This document shows, piece after piece, positions 33,281 to 44,900 of a DNA stretch of 64,000 bases (positions are counted from its first letter, which is position 1; each line of letters starts with the position of its first letter). Position numbers and translations under genes: made by a program. Below the pieces are notes generated by a model. It made no database searches. It was not told the DNA's origin and saw nothing but the letters and a program-made list of their open reading frames with translations. Source of the stretch: Pseudomonas sp. ICMP22404 (GTDB lineage: Bacteria > Pseudomonadota > Gammaproteobacteria > Pseudomonadales > Pseudomonadaceae); the NCBI RefSeq assembly GCF_006227205.1, contig NZ_VCNG01000012.1:186001-250000 (forward strand). Reading direction: 5' to 3'.

Positions 33281-36200
33281 CTACAACGGCAAATGCCGGC
33301 TCAACAACGCCCTCAACGCCGCTGGCTTCACCGGTTTGGCCAGGTAATCCAGCCCGGCGGCGTGCACCTGGGCCACCGTCTCGGGGCGGCCGTCGGCGCT
33401 GATCACGACCCCCGGCACCGGTTCACCCATGCGGGTACGCAACCAGGCCATCAGCTCGGTGCCGGTTTCGCCGTCGTCGAGGTGAAAATCCACCAAGGCG
33501 AGTTGCGGGCGTCCGCCCTCGGCGAGCCAGCGCTCGCATTCTTCACGGTTGCGCGCTGTCCACACCTGGCAACCCCAGCGAGTCAGCAAGCTGTTCATGC
33601 CGATCAGGATGCTGTCTTCGTTATCGACACACAAAACCTGCGCGCCGCTGGGTAAATGCCCGTTGGGTTCGGCCACGATGCTGGGCGCGGCAATCTGCGT
33701 ATGGGCCAGTGGCACGCTGACGCTGAACACACTGCCGCGTCCCGGCCAGGAGCGCACGCGCAAGGTGTGGCCGAGTACGCGGCACAGCCCGTCGGCAATG
33801 GCCAGGCCCAGGCCCAGGCCTTTTTCGGCACGGGTCTGATGGCTGTCCAGGCGTTTGAATTCTTCGAAAATCACCTGTTGCTTATCTTCGGCGATGCCCG
33901 GTCCGCGGTCCCAGACCTCCAGGCATAACTCGCCGTTGCGCCGACGCACGCCCAGCAGAACGGGGCCCTTGGCATAGCGGAAGGCATTGGTGAGGAAATT
34001 CTGCAGGATGCGCCGCAGCAGTTTGATGTCGCTGTCGACTCGCAGACGCGAGCCTCGAACGCGGAATTTCAGGCCCTGTTCCCGTGCCAGCACCGTGAAC
34101 TCGGCGCCGAGGGTATCGAGCAGGTCATTGAGGGCGAAGGGTTTGCGGTCGGGGTTGATCTTGCCGTTTTCCAGGCGGGAAATGTCCAGCAGGTCGGTGA
34201 TCAGGTCTTCGGCCGAGCGCAATGAACTGTCCAGGTGCTGTACCAGTTGCCGGGCTTCGCCTGGCAAACCGTCGTGTTGATGGGACAGTGCGGCGGAGAA
34301 CAGTCGAGCGGCGTTGAGGGGTTGCATCAGGTCATGGCTGACGGCGGCCAGGAAGCGGGTCTTGGATTGGTAGGCCGCTTCGGCGGTGCTTTTGGCTTCG
34401 GTCAGGGCTTCGTTCAGTTGCGACAATTCCCGGGTGCGTTCGGCCACCCGTTGCTCCAGTCCTTCATTGGCTTCGGTCAGGGCCTGTGCGGCTTCGCGGA
34501 AGGCGGTGATGTCGGTGAAACTCATGACGAAACCGCCGCCGGGCATCGGGTTGCCGATCAGCTCGATCACCCGGCCGTTCGGAAACAGCCGCTCGGACGT
34601 GTGGGCGCGTCCCTGGCGCATCCAGTGCAGGCGCCGGGCGACATGGACTTCGGCCTCGCCAGGACCGCAGAGGCCGCGTTCGGCGTTGTAGCGGATGATG
34701 TCGGCAATGGGCCGGCCGACACTGATCAGGCCGTCGGGGTAGTTGAACAGTTCCAGGTATCGACGGTTCCACGCCACCAACCGGAGAGACTGGTCGACCA
34801 CGCTGATGCCCTGGGTGATGTTCTCGATGGCGCCTTGCAGCAGGGCACGGTTGAACTGCAGCACTTCCGAGGCTTCGTCAGCGATCCGGACCACATCTTC
34901 CAGTTGCATCTCCCGACCTTCGATCGCGGCTTTGACCACGGCTCGCGTCGACGAGGCCCCGAGCACGCCGGCCAGCAGGCGTTCGGTGTGGGCGATCCAT
35001 TCGCTGTCGGCGTTCTGGTTCGGGTTGAAGCCTTTGCCCTGGCGGTAGGCAAAGCGGATGAAACTCTGGCGCGCCCGTTCCTCGCCGACGAAACGTGCCG
35101 CCAGTTGCAGCAGGTCTTCGATGTGCACCGCCAGCATCGACCGAGCGCTGGGGCGGGCGCTGATTTCCTGGCCGATGAAACGTCCGGCCTGCCAGTGCTC
35201 CGACACACGGGTGCGCGACAGCACCGAGATCCAGGCAAACAGCGTGAAGTTACCGGCCAGGGACAGGACGACGCCTTGGGTCAGTGGGCTGATCGGCAAA
35301 TGCAAGGGGTTGCCGTGCAGCCAGGCCAGGCCCGGGAACGCGCTCAGGGACCAGCCCAGGCTGTGGGCAGCGATCGGCAGCACCAGGGTGTAGAACCAGA
35401 GGAAAATCCCCGCGGCGAGGCCGGCGAATACACCGCGGCGGTTCGCCTGTTTCCAGTACAGCGCACCGAGCATGGCGGGCGCCAATTGGGTGACCGCGGC
35501 GAAGGCGATCTGGCCGATGGTGGCCAGGCTCGCGGTGGAACCCAGCAGTCGGTAGCTGACGTAGGCCAGCAGCAGGATCACCACGATGCTCACCCGACGC
35601 ACCGAGAGCATCCACTGGCGGAACACTTCAAACGGCCGCTCGGCGTTGTTGCGACGCAACAGCCAGGGCAGCAGCATGTCGTTGGACACCATGGTGGACA
35701 GGGCGACGCTCGCGACAATCACCATGCCGGTGGCCGCCGAGGCGCCGCCAATGAACGCCAGCAATGCCAGCGCCGGATGGGCTTGTGCCAGCGGCAGGCT
35801 GATGACGAATGAGTCCGGCAGCACCGAGCTGGGCAACAGCATTTGTCCGGCGAGGGCGATGGGCACCACGAACAGCGCGGCCAGGGCCAGGTAGGCGGGG
35901 AACACCCACTTGGCCAGGCGCAGGTCCTGGGGCTCGATGTTCTCCACTACCGTCACATGAAATTGGCGCGGCAGGCAGATGATCGCCATCATCGCCACCC
36001 CGGTCTGCACCACCATGGACGGCCAGTTGATGGTTTCTTTCCAGTACTGCTCCAGGCGCGGTGCGAGCATCGCCTGGTCGAACAAGTCGTCGAAGCCGTC
36101 GTAGAGGCCGAATGTCACGAAGGCGCCGACCGCGAGGAAGGCGAACAGCTTGACCAGGGACTCGAAGGCAATGGCCAGCACCATGCCGCGGTGGTGTTCG

Positions 36201-36751
36201 GTGGCGTCGAGGTTGCGGGTGCCGAACACGATGGTGAACAAGGCCAGGATCAGCGAGACGATCAGCGCGGTGTCCTGGGCGCGGGTGCCCATGGCATCGG
36301 CACCGGCGCCGATCAAAAGGTTCACCCCGAGCACGATACCCTTGAGTTGCAAGGCAATGTACGGCAGCACGCCCACCAGGCAGATCAGCGCGACCACCAC
36401 CGCCAGCGACTGGGACTTGCCATAGCGGGCGGCGATGAAGTCGGCGATGGAGGTGATGTTCTCCTGTTTACTGATCATCACCATTTTTTGCAGGACCCAT
36501 GGCGCCAGCACCAGCAACAGGATCGGTCCGAGGTAGATCGGCAGGAATGACCAGAGCTGTTCGGCCGCCTGGCCCACCGCGCCGAAGAAGGTCCAGCTGG
36601 TGCAATACACCGCCAGCGACAGGCTGTAGACCCAGGCCCGTACCCGTGGCGGCAACGGCGTGCTGCGCCGGTCACCGTAGAAGGCGATGGCGAACATGAT
36701 GGCCATATAGGCCAGGGCAACAACGGCGATCAGCCCGCTGGACAACGACAT
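33281..36751 (-). CDS. Symporter-type hybrid sensor histidine kinase (CrbS/MxtR-like)
   Basis: 1156 residues from the ATG at 36751 (GGGAG upstream; the longer frame lacks such a site). Residues about 1-500 form a sodium/solute symporter domain of about 13 helices (WVYSLSLAVYCTSWTFFGAV, ISKQENITSIADFIAARYGK). Then a linker, a PAS domain (LLQGAIENITQGISVVDQSL), HisKA with H806 in FLAAVSHDLMQPLNAARLFS, an HATPase with WDRGPGIAEDK and EKGLGLGLAIADG, and a receiver with the phospho-acceptor D1088 in LALVDFHLDDGETG. The layout is that of CrbS/MxtR kinases, which control acetate and small-carbon use through a LuxR-type regulator; that partner is not in this window. Confidence 0.9.
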   Translation of the reverse strand: MSLSSGLIAVVALAYMAIMFAIAFYGDRRSTPLPPRVRAWVYSLSLAVYCTSWTFFGAVGQAAEQLWSFLPIYLGPILLLVLAPWVLQKMVMISKQENITSIADFIAARYGKSQSLAVVVALICLVGVLPYIALQLKGIVLGVNLLIGAGADAMGTRAQDTALIVSLILALFTIVFGTRNLDATEHHRGMVLAIAFESLVKLFAFLAVGAFVTFGLYDGFDDLFDQAMLAPRLEQYWKETINWPSMVVQTGVAMMAIICLPRQFHVTVVENIEPQDLRLAKWVFPAYLALAALFVVPIALAGQMLLPSSVLPDSFVISLPLAQAHPALALLAFIGGASAATGMVIVASVALSTMVSNDMLLPWLLRRNNAERPFEVFRQWMLSVRRVSIVVILLLAYVSYRLLGSTASLATIGQIAFAAVTQLAPAMLGALYWKQANRRGVFAGLAAGIFLWFYTLVLPIAAHSLGWSLSAFPGLAWLHGNPLHLPISPLTQGVVLSLAGNFTLFAWISVLSRTRVSEHWQAGRFIGQEISARPSARSMLAVHIEDLLQLAARFVGEERARQSFIRFAYRQGKGFNPNQNADSEWIAHTERLLAGVLGASSTRAVVKAAIEGREMQLEDVVRIADEASEVLQFNRALLQGAIENITQGISVVDQSLRLVAWNRRYLELFNYPDGLISVGRPIADIIRYNAERGLCGPGEAEVHVARRLHWMRQGRAHTSERLFPNGRVIELIGNPMPGGGFVMSFTDITAFREAAQALTEANEGLEQRVAERTRELSQLNEALTEAKSTAEAAYQSKTRFLAAVSHDLMQPLNAARLFSAALSHQHDGLPGEARQLVQHLDSSLRSAEDLITDLLDISRLENGKINPDRKPFALNDLLDTLGAEFTVLAREQGLKFRVRGSRLRVDSDIKLLRRILQNFLTNAFRYAKGPVLLGVRRRNGELCLEVWDRGPGIAEDKQQVIFEEFKRLDSHQTRAEKGLGLGLAIADGLCRVLGHTLRVRSWPGRGSVFSVSVPLAHTQIAAPSIVAEPNGHLPSGAQVLCVDNEDSILIGMNSLLTRWGCQVWTARNREECERWLAEGGRPQLALVDFHLDDGETGTELMAWLRTRMGEPVPGVVISADGRPETVAQVHAAGLDYLAKPVKPAALRALLSRHLPL

Positions 36752-36936
36752 GGAAACTCCCGACAAAAGGCACCGGGGCTTGAGCCCGACGAGACAGTCT
36801 CGCACGCCCGCCAGGGTTCGTCAGTGTCGACCAAGGTCGATGCACTGTCAGTTCCTACAGTTGTTCGGCAAAAAGAGCTGTGCTCTATTCATTTCAAGGT
36901 TGTGGGGTCCAGGCGTCTTTCTTTGGAGAACTTGCA

Positions 36937-39900
36937 ATGCCAGCGGATCTTCCCTCGTCATCAGCTTTGCGGGCTCTGTGGGCGACAACCCTGCTGTCGC
37001 AATTGAATCCCGGCGCAAGCGCAACGATCGATGCCATTGTGGCCCAGGCGGGCTCAATCCTGGCGCTTGCGCGCGAGCGTCCTGAGCGTTGGGTGGCCCA
37101 GGGGTTACGCATCGGCCCGGCCCGGGAACTGCACGAGCGTGCGATGAGCGCGGCAATCTGGATGACGCGCCAGTATCGCGAGCGGGAACTCAGCGGCGCC
37201 GATCGCCTGACCTATGATGTGCGCCGTGGTTTTGCCTCGCTTACGGATGGGCCGCGCTATGACCTAGAGTTTGACGAGGACTGGTCGAACATGGCTCGTC
37301 CGAATGCCATCGAAGCAAGAACCTCGCCCGTGGCTTATCTGTTCAGCCTCTACAGGAAGGCATTGTTGCTGGAAGCCGCTGGAGAGGAGGGGAACCGCTT
37401 TCGCCTGGAGGACCGACGGCCGGATATTGCCACCGAGCCGATCGATAGCACGGCGATGACTCAGGAATGCTCGGTGTTATCGCTCTCGACGCGGATTCTG
37501 GAGGCCGCCCTTCTCGACGTCGCGCAGCGATTGGAACCCGACACGGTCGAGGCCGACAGGGTCCTGGCAACGGCGCGTTATCCCTTGACCATGCCGTACG
37601 AGCATTGGGTTGAGCAGCTTCAAGTGATCCTGTCGCTGTTTGACTCCTCGGTTGCAGCCTTTGGCGAGCTGGCGCGGGCGACTGATCCGGATTTCCATTA
37701 TTTTGCCGTTTCGGGCATGCAGACCGATCGCGGCGACGATACCTTCCTGTTGAGCCTGCCGATCGGCCCGGCGCGTCGTGAACTGCTTCTGGAGGCACTG
37801 TTCAATGGTGCTCTGCCAGGCAACGAAGAAGAGATGGCGAACTTCTACTGGACGACTTATCGGGTCTATTCCAGGGTGGCCCTGGAGCACAGTGCGGAAT
37901 TCTGTACGCGCACCGGGATAACGCGGGACGCGCTTGCCAGCCTGTTCGCCGTGAAGGAAGACAGGCCGGTCCTGTCCAGCCATGTGTCTGCGGCGGTGGT
38001 TGCCTTGCAGGAGCCCGGCCCGCAGGCGTTTGGCGCGGTCTACATCAACGGTGCGCAGCTCCCCGCCATCGACCTGGTGGCCGCGCAGGACACACGGGTT
38101 TTCCAAGAAACAAGAGACACGGAACCGGTGCCGCTCGACCCACCTGTCCAGTTGACCAATTTCACGGACGAACGTGCTGACCGAATCCACCGGCTGATCC
38201 GGCTCAGTCGCTGGCTTGGGACCTCTTTTCGAGAGATGGATCAATTGATTGTCGCCGCCCATCGCGCCGAGAAGGGACATGGCGCGCCACAAATCACCCG
38301 CAACACGCTCAAGGCACTTGGGGTGTTCTGCGAAATGCGCCAGCGTTATGGCGTGAGCGCGGAGGATTTTGCCGCCTGGCTCGACAAGGTGTCGGTCTTT
38401 GGCGCTGGCGAACAGGCTGCTCACTATGACCGTATCTTCGTCAACCATGGGCTGCTGGGCACTCCCCTGGTCCTGGACAACTCCCCATTCAGTGCTCGGG
38501 TCGAGGACAACGCCGATGAGCGCGGGCGTGAAACGGTCCAGGCGATTTGTGCAAGCCTCGGCCTGGATACATCCGAGTTCACCTATATGGCACGGGTGAT
38601 CGCCAACAGCTATGACCCGCCGGAGCTAAAACGCAACCTGGAGATTCTGTCCTCGTTCTATCGCATTGCCAGCATCGCCCGCTACCTGGAAGTTCCGCCG
38701 ACTGTCCTGATCGGGCTGGTGCAGACGCTTGGCCAGTCGGGCCCGATCTTGAAGCAGATTGCTGGCGTACCGTCGGTAGAAGCGCTGCCCACGCTGGGGG
38801 CAACGGACTTTTCAGCGGCGTTGATGGCCGTCGTCGATTGTGTGCGCTGGTGCCGCGAAAAAGGCATCGACCTGGCGTGGTTCGTGCGGGCCATGCGTTC
38901 GAACACCACGGTGCCCGTGGCCAGTGACAGTGAGCGGCAACTGGTGGCCAGCCTGCATACGATGCTGGACAGCCTCCGGATCACCCATGAAGCGCTGGAG
39001 CAGGCGGGTGTGCCAGCCACCTTGAATGCGCGGTCGACGGCCGTTGGCATTGATTGGATCGCGGCGCTGACGGACGTTATCGATGCCCAGGGCATTGTGC
39101 TTGACGGTGTCTCGGGTTCGGACACGGATTACGCAATGAGTGTGCGCAACATCGTCGCCGATGTGGTGGAGCGGATCGCCCAAGGGGAGGATTCAACCCA
39201 TGTTGACGACGAGGGTGAGGCGCAGACGCTCAAGAGTACGGTGGTGGAATCCGTGACTGCGGTCATTCTCCGGATGCGGGCCTCGCAGCGGGCGCTGGTC
39301 GAAGAGCACCTGGCCACTTACCTGAGGATTTCGTCCGATCTGGTCCTGCCGCTGATCGAGTGGGCGGATCAGAGCGTCTACGATATCTTGCGCTGGGTGT
39401 GGGAAACCGAAGGTGTGGTAACCCCTGCCGGGTCGATGCGAGCGATGGCCTTGCGACTGTTGAGCCCGTTCGATCCGGTCGCACAGCGTTTTCGTGCCGC
39501 AATGCCGCTTCGGCACGCGTTCCTCCAGGGCGATGATTTCGAAGACTGGAGTAATGTCGACGTCATGCTGCAGAAACTGGGGAGCCTGCAACGCCTGGCC
39601 GATGTCGTCCGTCAGTTCGAGCTCGATGGCGAGATGCTCAGCCGGCATGCCGCCAGCAGGCGGCAGTTGCAAGCCTGGCCGCAAGCCCCCGAACCGTTTG
39701 GTTTCGCGCCGGGCCTGGATGCCACCGGTGCGATTGCCCTGGGCACGCTGTATCACCTTCAGACTTACCGCGATGTCACCTCGCGAATGGACGCGCCCCC
39801 ATCGGCCTTGATGGACTATTTATCCCTGGTCAACGATCCCCAGGCCTTCGATCCTGATCTTATCGCCGAAAGCGAGGACTACGCCCGCCTGATGCAGGAC

Positions 39901-41844
39901 GCCGCCGCCGTCAAGGTCGCGGAGATGCTCGGGGTCAGCGCGCGCGAGGTACTGGAGGCCGCTCGTGTCATCACGCCCATGGGGGTGATGACCCAGTTGA
40001 GCCAGTTCAATGGCTTTATCCGCATGCTGGAAATGGCCCGCACAAGCGAGCTGAGCATCCTGGCCCTGCACGAGTTGGGCGGATTGCCGGTGTCCGCGAA
40101 TACGGAAGACTATCGCTACGCCGTGCAGTACGCCCTCGGCAGCCTCTACGCCGGGCGGCTGAAACGGGGCGGGTCGGGCAATGCCCCCGAGGTCGGCCAG
40201 GCGACAACGAGCGAGGCGTCGGTCGACCAGGTGCGCCTGGTTGCCAATACGCTGAGCTCCGCCCCGCAAAAGGCGCAGGCGCTGTATCGCCTGCTGGTGC
40301 GGGACTTGAGTGGTAAACCGTTGGTGAACATCCGCGTGCGCTGGTCGCTGACCGGTCCCGGGTCCCTGGACGCGGACGTCTCCCATACGGATGCGGACGG
40401 TGTGGTCGAGGTCACGCTGATCGCGGGCGGCGAGATGGGCATCACCACCGTCTTTGCAACCATCGGACTCGACCAGCGCATTGCCATGCCCACGGTGACC
40501 ATCGACTGCGACGAGGAAACGCTGGCCCTGCGTCAGCCGAAACCGGATGAAGAGGTTGCGCCCAAGCTGGCCGGTCGTCGCGAGGCCTTCGACTTGTCGG
40601 TTATCTTGCGCGACCGCTATGGGAACTGGGGGCGCAACCGGCGGGTACGCTGGAGCGTCAGCGAAGGGCTGGGGCAGTTCAAGAAGGATACGACGGTTGC
40701 CGATGAAAACGGGGTTGCCCGTGCCCAACTGTTCAGCAATGAAGAGGGGGTGACGAAAGTCCGGGCAAGCCTCGGCGAAGGCCTGGAACTGGAGGGGTTT
40801 TCCGCATTTCGCTTCATCGACGCACCGTTTATCGATACGAAACTCCACGGGCTGCGCTTCAAAGGGCCGAACGTGATGGGGCTGGACGTTGCCATCGCTT
40901 GCCGCGTTCTTTCACTGAGCGCCGTGGGCAAGCCGCAGGAACACGTCGCCTGGAGCGTGCAGTTCGCCGACGGGTCGAGTCATGAACCCGACGAGCCGGT
41001 TGTTTCTGATCCTGATGGATATGCCGTGCTCCAGTTGCCTTCCTCCGTAGTGAAGGAAGGCGTCATGACGGTCCGTGCGACCCTGTTGCCTTCCCAGGCA
41101 GGAGACGACAGGGAAGAGTTCTTCGAACAAGACATGATCATTCTTCCCGAGCCGAGGCTCGCCGCGGCGTCACCTGCCGGTGTGTCAGTGATTGCCCAGG
41201 CCGGCGAGGTTGTGCATCTGCGGGTACGGGTGGAGGCCGAGGTCACTGACGGCACCGCGACGGGCTTTCAAGGGGTGGCTGAGTACCCTGTGCATTGGGC
41301 CATGGACGATGACGAAAGTGGCAAAGAGACACAGACCGATTCCGAAGGCATGACGGTTTTTGCCGTGCCGATCGACCAGGCAGCAGAGCGCACGCTGTTG
41401 GCAACGTTGAGTGCCCCCGCGGGCCAGACAGTGACCTTCACGGTGAAGGTCCTGGCCGAACCGGATTGGCACTTCTCGTTGACGCCGGTCGATCAACAGG
41501 GGAGCGAAGAGCCGCTGGATTCGCTGACGTTCGTTGTCGGCAAGCGCTACACGTTGAGCCTCGAGGACACGTCCGACGCCAGCATGACGGCGGGACGCGA
41601 GATCGCCCTGACCTGGAGTGGCGTCAATCCGGTCGGCCAGGGCCTGGTGGCCACTCCAAGTTTCTTGCAGATGCGTCCGCTTCCCGAGGACGGACGTTTG
41701 AGCTGGCAGCTCGATTGCAGGCAGTTCCCAGACCCTTCTGCGGTGTTTTCCATTGGCGCGACGCTGCAAGGCACCCGCTATAGCCAGATCCTGCGCACGA
41801 AAATCCAGGGGGATGAGCAATCGTCCCGACGACCTGGGCACTGA
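36937..41844 (+). CDS. TccA-like Tc toxin subunit (VRP1) with Ig-like C-terminal tail
   Basis: 1635 residues from the ATG at 36937 (TTGGAGAA site 7 bases before). No signal peptide, as usual for Tc proteins. Around residues 130-175 it carries the Salmonella-virulence-plasmid A/VRP1 signature: SPVAYLFSLYRKALLLEA, then LEDRRPDI and a CSVLSLSTRILEAALLD follow-up. The next about 900 residues are helical, as in the TcA shell. From about residue 1095 the protein changes to several beta-sandwich repeats of invasin/Big_1 type (LVRDLSGKPLVNIRVRWSLT, LRDRYGNWGRNRRVRWSVSE). Photorhabdus TccA is much shorter, so this tail of about 540 residues is an addition. First of three co-oriented large genes. Confidence 0.85.
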   Translation: MPADLPSSSALRALWATTLLSQLNPGASATIDAIVAQAGSILALARERPERWVAQGLRIGPARELHERAMSAAIWMTRQYRERELSGADRLTYDVRRGFASLTDGPRYDLEFDEDWSNMARPNAIEARTSPVAYLFSLYRKALLLEAAGEEGNRFRLEDRRPDIATEPIDSTAMTQECSVLSLSTRILEAALLDVAQRLEPDTVEADRVLATARYPLTMPYEHWVEQLQVILSLFDSSVAAFGELARATDPDFHYFAVSGMQTDRGDDTFLLSLPIGPARRELLLEALFNGALPGNEEEMANFYWTTYRVYSRVALEHSAEFCTRTGITRDALASLFAVKEDRPVLSSHVSAAVVALQEPGPQAFGAVYINGAQLPAIDLVAAQDTRVFQETRDTEPVPLDPPVQLTNFTDERADRIHRLIRLSRWLGTSFREMDQLIVAAHRAEKGHGAPQITRNTLKALGVFCEMRQRYGVSAEDFAAWLDKVSVFGAGEQAAHYDRIFVNHGLLGTPLVLDNSPFSARVEDNADERGRETVQAICASLGLDTSEFTYMARVIANSYDPPELKRNLEILSSFYRIASIARYLEVPPTVLIGLVQTLGQSGPILKQIAGVPSVEALPTLGATDFSAALMAVVDCVRWCREKGIDLAWFVRAMRSNTTVPVASDSERQLVASLHTMLDSLRITHEALEQAGVPATLNARSTAVGIDWIAALTDVIDAQGIVLDGVSGSDTDYAMSVRNIVADVVERIAQGEDSTHVDDEGEAQTLKSTVVESVTAVILRMRASQRALVEEHLATYLRISSDLVLPLIEWADQSVYDILRWVWETEGVVTPAGSMRAMALRLLSPFDPVAQRFRAAMPLRHAFLQGDDFEDWSNVDVMLQKLGSLQRLADVVRQFELDGEMLSRHAASRRQLQAWPQAPEPFGFAPGLDATGAIALGTLYHLQTYRDVTSRMDAPPSALMDYLSLVNDPQAFDPDLIAESEDYARLMQDAAAVKVAEMLGVSAREVLEAARVITPMGVMTQLSQFNGFIRMLEMARTSELSILALHELGGLPVSANTEDYRYAVQYALGSLYAGRLKRGGSGNAPEVGQATTSEASVDQVRLVANTLSSAPQKAQALYRLLVRDLSGKPLVNIRVRWSLTGPGSLDADVSHTDADGVVEVTLIAGGEMGITTVFATIGLDQRIAMPTVTIDCDEETLALRQPKPDEEVAPKLAGRREAFDLSVILRDRYGNWGRNRRVRWSVSEGLGQFKKDTTVADENGVARAQLFSNEEGVTKVRASLGEGLELEGFSAFRFIDAPFIDTKLHGLRFKGPNVMGLDVAIACRVLSLSAVGKPQEHVAWSVQFADGSSHEPDEPVVSDPDGYAVLQLPSSVVKEGVMTVRATLLPSQAGDDREEFFEQDMIILPEPRLAAASPAGVSVIAQAGEVVHLRVRVEAEVTDGTATGFQGVAEYPVHWAMDDDESGKETQTDSEGMTVFAVPIDQAAERTLLATLSAPAGQTVTFTVKVLAEPDWHFSLTPVDQQGSEEPLDSLTFVVGKRYTLSLEDTSDASMTAGREIALTWSGVNPVGQGLVATPSFLQMRPLPEDGRLSWQLDCRQFPDPSAVFSIGATLQGTRYSQILRTKIQGDEQSSRRPGH

Positions 41845-41961
41845 GCGTATCGGTCGCGGTAATGGTTCTAGCACTTGAGACGTATATCGATTCCCCAGGG
41901 CTGACGTCGAGCCCGGACGAGGAATCAGCCATCAGGAATGAAATTCCAGGAGGGCGCGGTC

Positions 41962-44900
41962 ATGACAGACCTTACGACGAAACTCGAAGCCTTGGACAAG
42001 CAGCGCCAGGCCGCGCTCCTTGAATGCTATCTGGGCGCCGTGGCGGCCCGAGACGGTGATACCAATGTGTTGGCGGCGGCCGCTGATCTCGATGCCTATC
42101 ACTTGTTCGACCACCATGTCGGCACGGCGCCGAAAACTTCAGCCGTGGGCGAGAAGATCGCCAGCCTGCAACGTTACATCCACGGCATCTACTCCGGCGA
42201 CGAGCCGGGGTTCGGGCAGGATTTCGATGAGCGGGAAGTCGAGACCTGGCGCCAGTGGGAAAGCCGTTATGCGATCTGGGCCGGTGCGGAGAAGTTGCAA
42301 AGCTATCCGGAAAACTACATCGACCCGCAATTGCGCATCGTCAAGTCACGGTTTTACGAACAACTGGAAGGGGACCTGGCGCAAGGGCGTCTGAACACCG
42401 AGCGTGCGCAATCGTCCGTTCTGGCCTATCTGGAGAGATTCGAGGATGTCGCCGATATCGATGTGCTCAACGGTTATATCGATGGGCCATTCGTGATATC
42501 CGATTCAACGGTTTATCGGGCGGACTATTACCTTCTCGGGCGCAAGCGCGCCGATAACAAATATTACTGGCGCAAGGTTGCGATCGTTCTCGGTCAGGAG
42601 CAAACCCGCGTTCCTCCCAGTGCCTGGAGCGAGTGGGAACCTATCGAAGCCGGGATCGGCGATGCTTCGAGCGTGCGCCTGACTTTTTTTGGTCACCGGC
42701 TTTATGTCTTCTGGGTTAGTAGGTCCTCCCTCAATGAAATCGGCGAGCGTGAGGGACTCAACTGGGACCTGTTCGATATTCGTTTTTCCTATCGCGGGTT
42801 GAGCGGCACTTGGGCGCCGCCCTCGACCGTTGACACGGTCATGCTCGAACGCGAAAGCGCGCCACCCGGCAAGCGTCACCGACGTGCTCGTGCCGATGAA
42901 GGCCAGAGTGCTCTTCTGGCGATCACCAGCGACAGCGGGCTTACCAAAGAAGCGAAACAGATGGTGCTCGGCATTATCCTGTCGACCGCCGATGGCGACC
43001 GCACGACATGTTATTACGCGTGGGATGAGTTGTTGAATCGCATCGAGCTCGCAGAAAAAGAGCGGCGCCATATTGACCGCTTGCTCGCGCAGTATTCGCA
43101 GGAGGCGCCGAATCAAGGCCCTTCTTACCTCCAGCGACGCTTGCCGCAGCTGGGTGAGGAGGGGGGTTACAAGGAATGGCCAGTGGAATCCATCCGAGTC
43201 AAAGGCAGCGCGCATCCGTCCCTGCTCACAGACTATCTGCGCCTTCGGGCAATGAACATTACCGGAAAAAGCCTGTTCGTCACTGTGAATAGCGCGGAGA
43301 AACTGCATGAGAAGTGGTTGTCTCACGCCGTGGCGCGAGTTCAACCCAATGACCCGCAAACACAATCTACCTTTTTTGATATCGAAATGGTGTTCACTGA
43401 GTCGTCTTCTGGCCGCCCCTACTACGGCGTGAAACTTGATTTTTCATCGTGGCGTGGTTATTCGCTCCCCGTGCGGATCGAGTTATTGAACGAGCACGGT
43501 GCGGTGGAGCACCACGTGAATTTTGCGGGGGCGCCTCCCAGATTTGGCACATCTTTTCCGGCAGTGGACAGGGAAGGGGTTTATAGCGATACGTTCTTGC
43601 ACATGGCGAATATGTCGGATGACGCTTATTACACCTTTGGAACCTGGCTGAAGGTTACGGGTGGCAGCCATTCCGACTTTAAACTGAATAGAGCGTTCAC
43701 TCGGCGTGGCACCCAATTGGCAAATCCATTGGCTATGCCGATCTGGGTGGGAGAAGACAAGACGCCCGGCAGTGAGCTGCCGCTCTTTCGATTCAATGGC
43801 GCGGCGTTGTATTTGAAAACGCTTCCCTTGGTGAGCAATTCCCAGATCGTTGCCGTCGGGTTGGGGGAATATGCCAACGATACCTGGAGCCAGGGCTACC
43901 AAGAGTACGAGGTCAGGTTGAAGGCCCCGTCCCTCGACGGGCCGAGGATCGCCAGGGGACCCGAAAGCGCTCAAGGTCAGGCTGGTCAGTTTCTTGATTT
44001 TGGTCTTGAGTTCGGCGCGGATAAAACCGTCGACGCCATCCGTCTGAATACCACGTTCGGTCGCGAATTGGTGGAGCGGGCCGCGCTCTCCATCGACAGT
44101 TTGCTCTCCTGGGACAGTCAGCACACCGAAGAACCGCCGCGTCCAGGGTCCAATGAACCGGAGTTTCTCGACTTCCACGGAGCGAACGGGCGCTATTTCT
44201 GGGAAATTTTCTTCCATCTTCCGCACCTGGTAGCGGTACGGTTACGCCGTGAGATGAGCTACGAGGATGCGCTCGGCTGGCTGCACCATCTGTTCGATCC
44301 ATCCACCAGGATCAATCCGGGACGCATCGAAACCACCGCCTATTGGCGCTCGCGCCCGCTGCTGATGGAGGGTGATCCAAGCTTTGAAGTGGCATCGCCC
44401 GCCGATCCGGATGCCATCGCCTACAGCAACCCGATCCACTATCGCAAACGGATCTTTCGCGACTATGTCGAAACTCTGATCGAATGGGGCGACTGGCTCT
44501 ACAGGCAACTGACCCGCGACAGCCTGACCGAAGCCAAAATGCTCTATCTGCGGGCCGCACGTATGATGGGGCCGGCACCCGACGTGCGCGGTGCTTCCAA
44601 CTGGACACCCAAATCACTCAATGAGCTGCAAGATGCCCGCAACCTCGAGTGTTTCGATGCACTCGCCCGCGTTCTGTCGGCCGATACGCTGGTCAATCTG
44701 CCACTGACATCCGGCCATGTACTGTTGGCCCCGTTGTTGGATCACCCGGACTTCCGACCGGAAATCAACCGCGACCTGCTGGACGTCTGGGACACGTTGC
44801 AAGCCCGTCTGCACAACCTGCGGCATTACCTGACGCTCGACGGCAAACCCATCGACCTGCCGCTTTACGATACGCCCATCAACCCCAAAGACCTGATGCG

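Noticed and set aside
34235..35812. 525-codon plus-strand frame opposite the hybrid kinase
   Set aside because: Antisense shadow; the kinase frame has clear domains and the plus frame does not.
41862..42023. 53-codon ORF bridging the TccA-like and TccB-like genes
   Set aside because: No ribosome-binding site, overlaps the TccB-like start; start of the peptide looks protein-like but this is probably chance.
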